17,637 bases of DNA from the NCBI GenBank assembly GCA_041797745.1, contig JBHBZU010000033.1:1-17637 (forward strand). Direction: 5' to 3'. This document shows positions 13,977 through 17,637 of the stretch, one piece after another. How positions within the stretch are numbered: position 1 is the stretch's first letter; each line of letters begins with the position of its first letter. The position numbers and the translations under genes are program-made. Source of the stretch: UBA3871 sp041797745 (GTDB taxonomy: Bacteria; Bacillota; Clostridia; Peptostreptococcales; Anaerovoracaceae). The notes under the pieces were generated by a model. That model had not been told where the DNA came from. It saw only the letters and a program-made list of their open reading frames with translations, and did no database searches.

Positions 13977-14586
13977 TAAAACAGAGCAGGTTTTGAGGCT
14001 GATTACTAAAACCAATGATAAGGATGATACAGCGGAAGCGGAAAAGATTACAGAGGAAATAGCTGTCCAATCGCCGAAAGAGACTGATATTGTAGAAGAG
14101 GAAGCTGTATCAGAAGAAAATATCTTGGAAGAAAATGACAGCGAAGAGGAAACAAAAGAAATTTCCTCGCAAAGGTCAGCTGTACAAGAAGTAAAACCGG
14201 CGGTTCATACCGAAGTAAAGCCGACGCCGTCAAATGAGATAAAGGACGAGCCTGTGCCGGAAGAAAATATACAACCGATGAAATATCACAGGGTTTCGCC
14301 ACCGGTGGTTAGGGATAATGACATAAAGATTGTTAATTTATCCGAACTGATGGTCAAAGACCTTATGTATGATGTAATAAGAAAGTTAAATGTGTGTGAT
14401 TGCAGTTTGTGCAAGGCGGATATTATGGCGCTTACATTAAATAAAATTCCCCAAAAGTATGTTACTACTGAAGAGGGAAAACAGGTAATGCAGCTTGATA
14501 TGTACAGAAAGCAATATGAAACCGACGTTTTGTCCGCGCTGACAAGAGCGTGTGTACGAGTAAAGGGTTCACCAAGACATAATTAG
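13960..14586 (+). CDS. Protein with acidic disordered N-terminal region and C-terminal ComFB-like domain
   Basis: The 208-residue product has two parts. Residues 1-20 are basic (K3, K4, K7, R13, K17), and about 21-105 are highly acidic, rich in Glu, Ser, Thr, Pro and Lys, and look disordered. About 124-208 resemble the ComFB ('late competence') domain: ELMVKDLMYDVIRKLNVCDC, then KADIMALTLNKIPQKYV, then YETDVLSALTRACVRV ending SPRHN. The cluster C146-x-C148-xx-C151 could bind metal. ComFB-family proteins have been reported as cyclic-dinucleotide receptors. It overlaps parA by 17 bases and precedes cheC. I know the domain pattern only from memory, so the family call is good but not proven. The role is not known; a ParA partner or second-messenger sensor is my inference. 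Confidence 0.75.
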   Translation: MPKKSNKTEQVLRLITKTNDKDDTAEAEKITEEIAVQSPKETDIVEEEAVSEENILEENDSEEETKEISSQRSAVQEVKPAVHTEVKPTPSNEIKDEPVPEENIQPMKYHRVSPPVVRDNDIKIVNLSELMVKDLMYDVIRKLNVCDCSLCKADIMALTLNKIPQKYVTTEEGKQVMQLDMYRKQYETDVLSALTRACVRVKGSPRHN

Positions 14587-14616
14587 TTGATAAATACTAT
14601 AGAGAGGTGAGTAAAA

Positions 14617-15267
14617 ATGGCAAATGTAAAAAGCGCTTACACGGAAATGGAAATTGACGTACTTCGCGAACTGGGTAATATCGGTGCAGGCAATGCTGCC
14701 ACATCTTTATCTTCCTTATTAAATCAGAAGATAGACATGGCAGTGCCAAATGTAAGAATTACCACGTTCGATGATGCTGTAAAATCTTTTGGCGGAGCAG
14801 AACATCTGGTAACCGGTGTACTTCTTGCTATGGAGGGGCTGGAGGGGGAAGAAGCCTCCAAAGACATTAAAGGAATGTTGTTGTTCATTATGGAAATTGA
14901 GTCTGCCAATGATATAGTCGGCATGCTGACCGGCGGAATGTATGAGCCGGGAACTCCCGAATTTGAAGAAATGAAAGCCTCCGTGCTTCAGGAAATCGGA
15001 AATATCATGGGAGCTGCTTATATAAATTCCATCGCTACACTGACAGGACTCAGTCTTAACATTTCAGTGCCTTATTTGGCTATGGATATGGTTGGAGCCA
15101 TTCTCAGCATTCCTATTGCGGAGTTTGGCGCTATAAGTGATACAGTATTGTTTATCGAAGAGGGCTTTATCGGAGAAAACAATAAAAATATTAACAGCAA
15201 TATGTCGCTATTTGCGGGAAGCGAAACTGTTGACTTAATCATGAGTAAACTTGGTATAGAAGTATGA
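14617..15267 (+). CDS. cheC: CheY-P phosphatase CheC
   Basis: CheC removes phosphate from CheY-P and, through CheD, links CheY-P level to receptor adaptation. The 216-residue product has both active-site motifs, D14/E18/N21 with P44 and S122/E126/N129 with P152, each with exactly 22 residues between N and P. This is the two-motif form seen in CheC, in contrast to CheX. There is no SpoA domain, separating it from FliY. GAGGTG lies about 7 bases before the ATG. The stop overlaps the cheD start by 4 bases (ATGA), so the partners are probably coupled. Identity is secure. Confidence 0.95.
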   Translation: MANVKSAYTEMEIDVLRELGNIGAGNAATSLSSLLNQKIDMAVPNVRITTFDDAVKSFGGAEHLVTGVLLAMEGLEGEEASKDIKGMLLFIMEIESANDIVGMLTGGMYEPGTPEFEEMKASVLQEIGNIMGAAYINSIATLTGLSLNISVPYLAMDMVGAILSIPIAEFGAISDTVLFIEEGFIGENNKNINSNMSLFAGSETVDLIMSKLGIEV

Positions 15268-15758
15268 GTGAACCGGTAGTAGTAGGCATTTCCGATTGGA
15301 AAGCATCCAAGAACGCGAATGAAGTTTTTGTAACTTATGCGTTAGGTTCATGCGTGGGAATATGCCTAAGAGATAAAAACAGCAAAATCGGAGGACTGTC
15401 ACACATCATGCTGCCTTACTCCAAAGAGTTTAAAGACTGTGGAGATATTAACAGGATGAAGTTTGCAGATACCGCAATCCTCGATATGTTTATGCAATTA
15501 GTTAAGCTGGGTGCGAAGCCTGAAAATTTAACTGCTAAAATTGCCGGTGGAGCCAATATGTTTAAATCTTCCATTGGCGGATCCATGGGCAATATCGGTC
15601 AGCGAAATGTAGCTTACGTTAAGGAAGTCCTAAAGCAGCTAAAGATTCCGGTAGTAGCGGAGGATACAGGTCTTAACTATGGCAGAACAGTATTCTTTGA
15701 CAATGAGACAGGAACTATGAGAGTCCAGTCCCTTGGAAAAGATGTTAAGGAATTGTAA
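15264..15758 (+). CDS. cheD: Chemoreceptor glutamine deamidase CheD
   Basis: CheD deamidates Gln residues in chemoreceptors and binds CheC. The 164-residue product has the catalytic set T24, C30 (LGSCVGICL) and H47 (GLSHIMLP), with the same spacing as T21/C27/H44 of Thermotoga CheD. The conserved AKIAGGANMF and GQRNVAYVKEVL segments follow. It starts inside the cheC stop codon. The 122-base gap after it is the largest inside the operon and carries a promoter, so cheD may end one transcriptional segment. Confidence 0.96.
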   Translation: MSEPVVVGISDWKASKNANEVFVTYALGSCVGICLRDKNSKIGGLSHIMLPYSKEFKDCGDINRMKFADTAILDMFMQLVKLGAKPENLTAKIAGGANMFKSSIGGSMGNIGQRNVAYVKEVLKQLKIPVVAEDTGLNYGRTVFFDNETGTMRVQSLGKDVKEL

Positions 15759-15772
15759 GAGAAGTTTAACTT

Positions 15773-15784
15773 TGAAAGCTTTCA
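15773..15784. promoter_or_regulatory. 12-base perfect palindrome upstream of the cheW promoter
   Basis: TGAAAGCTTTCA is a perfect inverted repeat that ends 14 bases before the -35 hexamer of the promoter at 15798. It is too short, and lacks a T tract, for a terminator. It could be an operator or a chance AT-rich palindrome. Confidence 0.4.
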
Positions 15785-15797
15785 TTTTAAATTTTTC

Positions 15798-15826
15798 TTG
15801 AAATTGATTTACCACCTATTTATAAT
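15798..15826 (+). promoter_or_regulatory. Predicted sigma-A promoter for cheW-cheB
   Basis: TTGAAA (15798-15803) and a perfect TATAAT (15821-15826) are separated by 17 bases, the optimal housekeeping spacing. Transcription would start near 15833, leaving a 5' leader of about 48 bases with AAAGGAG at 15866-15872 before cheW. AT-rich DNA upstream could act as an UP element. It would let cheW and cheB be made apart from the long upstream operon. Confidence 0.75.
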
Positions 15827-15880
15827 GGGGATAAATATTATTTAAAACTAATATTGCTAGATGAGAAAGGAGTCTGAGAC

Positions 15881-16384
15881 ATGGCAGAGTTATATGACAA
15901 CAATGTAATGGTCGAGGAAGATACGCAAGCTGGTAAATTTCTTACCTTCTCTTTAGACGGAGAAACTTTCGGTATTGAAATCAGATACGTAACAGAAATC
16001 ATAGGAATCCAAGCTATTACAGTAATACCTGAAGTACCTGATTACATTAAGGGTATTATCAACTTAAGAGGAAAAGTAATTCCTGTAATTGACGTAAGAC
16101 TTAAGTTTGGAAAAGAAGAAATCGAATACAACGAAAGAACTTGTATCATAGTTATTGATATAAATGATATTTCAGTTGGTCTTATCGTTGACTTTGTGGA
16201 TGAAGTGCTGAACATCAGTGATGAAAACATTGCAGAAGCACCGAAGAGCAAAACCGGTTTCACTAACAAATACATTAAGGGCATAGGTAAAGTTGATGAT
16301 AAGGTTCAGCTTTTACTGGATTGTGAAAAGCTCCTTAAGGATGAAGATGTAGAGACTATCGAAACCATAAATACAAATAACTAG
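15881..16384 (+). CDS. cheW: Chemotaxis coupling protein CheW
   Basis: CheW links chemoreceptors to the kinase CheA in the receptor array. The 167-residue product is one CheW domain (about 18-155). Conserved features are FSLDGETFGIEI, VPDYIKGIINLRGKVIPVID, and IGKVDDKVQLLLDCEKLL near the end. It has a short acidic N-terminal tail and a polar C-terminal tail. AAAGGAG lies 8 bases before the ATG. The gene has its own predicted promoter and is followed by cheB after 38 bases. CheA, its partner, is not in the window. Confidence 0.95.
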   Translation: MAELYDNNVMVEEDTQAGKFLTFSLDGETFGIEIRYVTEIIGIQAITVIPEVPDYIKGIINLRGKVIPVIDVRLKFGKEEIEYNERTCIIVIDINDISVGLIVDFVDEVLNISDENIAEAPKSKTGFTNKYIKGIGKVDDKVQLLLDCEKLLKDEDVETIETINTNN

Positions 16385-16422
16385 TTTATTTATGAAAGAT
16401 AGGGTTTGAGGTTGAAAGTGTT

Positions 16423-17478
16423 ATGACATTCCGTAAATTAAGAGTGCTGATTGTGGATGATTCTCTCCTATTCAGACAGACCATAGCTAAAGAACTTTCT
16501 AAGGACTTTGGCATAGAGGTTGTTGGAACGGCAGAGGATCCATATGCAGCGGTGAAGCTTATAAATGAGCTACATCCGGATGTTATTACTCTGGATGTGG
16601 AAATGCCGAAGATGAGCGGTATAGAGTTTCTGAGAAGATTGATTCCTCAGTATCCTTTACCGGTGGTGGTAGTCAGTTCGGTGGCTGAAAATGTATTTAA
16701 TGCCTTGGACGCAGGAGCGGTAGACTTTGTCACCAAACCAAGCGCAGCTAAAGGCGGTATGCAAACTTTCTTGGCTGAATTGATTGTAAAGCTAAAGGTT
16801 GCCTCTATGGCTAAAGTTTTACCGCCTAAAACAGAAGCGACAACGGCTCAGGCAACGGCTATTAAGGCAAGCCAGACGGCACCTGCGGTATCGGGAGGCT
16901 TTGACTCAAATAAGGTCATAGCTATCGGAGCTTCCACCGGAGGTACGGATGCGCTTTATGCAGTGCTTACGGCTTTACCTGCCGATATTCCGGGCATTGT
17001 AATAGTGCAGCATATGCCGGTTGGATTTACTAAGCTGTTTGCGGATAGACTTAACAACAACTGTAAGTTTTCCGTAAAGGAAGCCGCGGATGGAGATGAA
17101 GTTCGTCCGGGTCATGCCATTATAGCAGCAGGTGATCATCACCTGAGGCTGCTGGAGCGCGATGGCAAATATTATGTCAGTAGCAAGATAGGCGAGAGGG
17201 TAAGCGGACACTGTCCATCAGTTGATGCGCTGTTTACCTCCATTGCAGATCTTGGCGATTGTAAGAATATCATAGGTGTTATTCTTACCGGTATGGGTAA
17301 GGATGGCGCAGAGGGAATGCTCAAAATGCGTAATGCAGGTGCGTATACCATAGGACAGGACGAAAGTACGTCCATTGTTTACGGTATGCCAAAGGTTGCA
17401 TACGATATAGGTGCTGTACAAACACAGTTACCTCTAAAGAGCATTGCAAGCGACATCATAAGACATGCCGGAAAATAG
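16423..17478 (+). CDS. cheB: Chemotaxis methylesterase/deamidase CheB
   Basis: CheB removes methyl groups from, and deamidates, chemoreceptors when activated by phosphorylation from CheA. The 351-residue product has a receiver domain (about 5-120) with D12/D13, phospho-acceptor D58 (ITLDVEMPKMSG) and K105. An Ala/Thr/Lys linker (about 128-160) leads to the methylesterase domain (about 163-351) with catalytic S171 (IGASTGGTDAL), H197 (VQHMP) and D294 (GMGKDGAEGM). A weak GAGGT lies 10 bases before the ATG. The cognate methyltransferase CheR and CheA are not visible. CheB is the last gene before a repeat-rich non-coding stretch. Identity is secure. Confidence 0.96.
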   Translation: MTFRKLRVLIVDDSLLFRQTIAKELSKDFGIEVVGTAEDPYAAVKLINELHPDVITLDVEMPKMSGIEFLRRLIPQYPLPVVVVSSVAENVFNALDAGAVDFVTKPSAAKGGMQTFLAELIVKLKVASMAKVLPPKTEATTAQATAIKASQTAPAVSGGFDSNKVIAIGASTGGTDALYAVLTALPADIPGIVIVQHMPVGFTKLFADRLNNNCKFSVKEAADGDEVRPGHAIIAAGDHHLRLLERDGKYYVSSKIGERVSGHCPSVDALFTSIADLGDCKNIIGVILTGMGKDGAEGMLKMRNAGAYTIGQDESTSIVYGMPKVAYDIGAVQTQLPLKSIASDIIRHAGK

Positions 17479-17637
17479 TGTGATGGGAATTATTAGAAAC
17501 TTTAATAATTAACCCTCAAACCCCTTGAAATACAAGGATATTTGCAAGAGAACAAGTTGAATTTACTACCAATTTACTACTTTTGAGGAAAAAGCCTTGA
17601 TGTGCTGTAAAAACTCTTGCAGATAAAAGTATTTTAC
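17479..17637. other. Non-coding tail with clustered short direct and inverted repeats
   Basis: No supported gene lies in these 159 bases. They hold an AT-only inverted repeat AATTATTA/TAATAATT (17488-17510, 7-base loop) and CCTTG-AAATA-CAAGG (17523-17537). They also hold two direct copies of AATTTACTAC (17560-17569 and 17571-17580). The spaced inverted pairs are CCTCAAA/TTTGAGG (17514-17520, 17582-17588) and TGCAAGAG/CTCTTGCA (17543-17550, 17614-17621). There is no GC-rich hairpin with a T tract, so no clear terminator. The mix of a short core inverted repeat and arm-type repeats resembles recombinase attachment DNA, but no integrase is visible. On the minus strand two short frames run in from the right edge and could be the end of an opposing gene; I cannot support either. 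Confidence 0.45.

Noticed and set aside
15788..15815. Possible sigma-28 (FliA) promoter upstream of cheW (TAAA at 15788-15791)
   Set aside because: At 14-16 bases downstream there is no GCCGATAT-like -10 element (sequence reads TTGATTTACC). The sigma-A reading of the same region is far better.
17488..17510. Terminator after cheB (AATTATTA/TAATAATT hairpin)
   Set aside because: The stem is only A-T pairs, and the sequence after it is AACCCTC, not a T tract. It would be too weak for an intrinsic terminator.

Overview
The window is one strand of a long, tightly packed flagellar and chemotaxis operon from a Gram-positive (Firmicutes) bacterium, most likely a member of the Clostridia. The evidence is the gene order (motB-fliM-fliY-cheY-fliO-P-Q-R-flhB-flhA), the presence of FliY, CheC and CheD with no CheZ, strong AGGAGG-type ribosome binding sites, and moderately AT-rich DNA with frequent AGA codons. 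All 20 genes I support are on the + strand. Most gaps are 10-45 bases, and four gene pairs overlap (fliM/fliY, fliO/fliP, parA/comFB-like, cheC/cheD). I see no tRNA, rRNA, CRISPR array or insertion sequence.

Layout. (1) 1-3240: the end of the stator gene motB (cut by the window edge), the C-ring switch genes fliM and fliY, and cheY. (2) 3256-8638: the flagellar type III export apparatus, fliO, fliP, fliQ, fliR, flhB and flhA. (3) 8660-11008: the flagellar sigma factor fliA (sigD) and two FlgF/FlgG-type rod/hook-family genes. (4) 11037-14586: a less standard block with a DUF342/FapA-like beta-helix protein, a PilZ-type protein, a Soj-like ParA ATPase, and a protein with a long acidic tail and a C-terminal ComFB-like domain carrying a CxCxxC cluster. 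(5) 14617-17478: cheC, cheD, cheW and cheB, with a 122-base gap before cheW that holds a good sigma-A promoter and a 12-base palindrome. (6) 17479-17637: a non-coding tail dense in short direct and inverted repeats.

How they work together. FliO/P/Q/R, FlhB and FlhA build the export gate. FliM and FliY form the cytoplasmic switch, and MotB is part of the stator. FliA switches on late genes. CheW links receptors to CheA (not in the window), CheY-P binds the switch, FliY and CheC remove phosphate from CheY-P, and CheD and CheB modify receptors. The PilZ and ComFB-like proteins would be two separate cyclic-dinucleotide inputs into the same transcript. ParA lies where positioning genes such as flhF/flhG would be expected, but it is Soj-like; flhF, flhG and fliL are absent from their usual places.

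The most interesting part is the PilZ-ParA-ComFB-like block (12508-14586). I propose, as inference only, that ParA and the ComFB-like protein form a positioning or partitioning pair for flagella or chemoreceptor arrays, perhaps gated by a cyclic dinucleotide.
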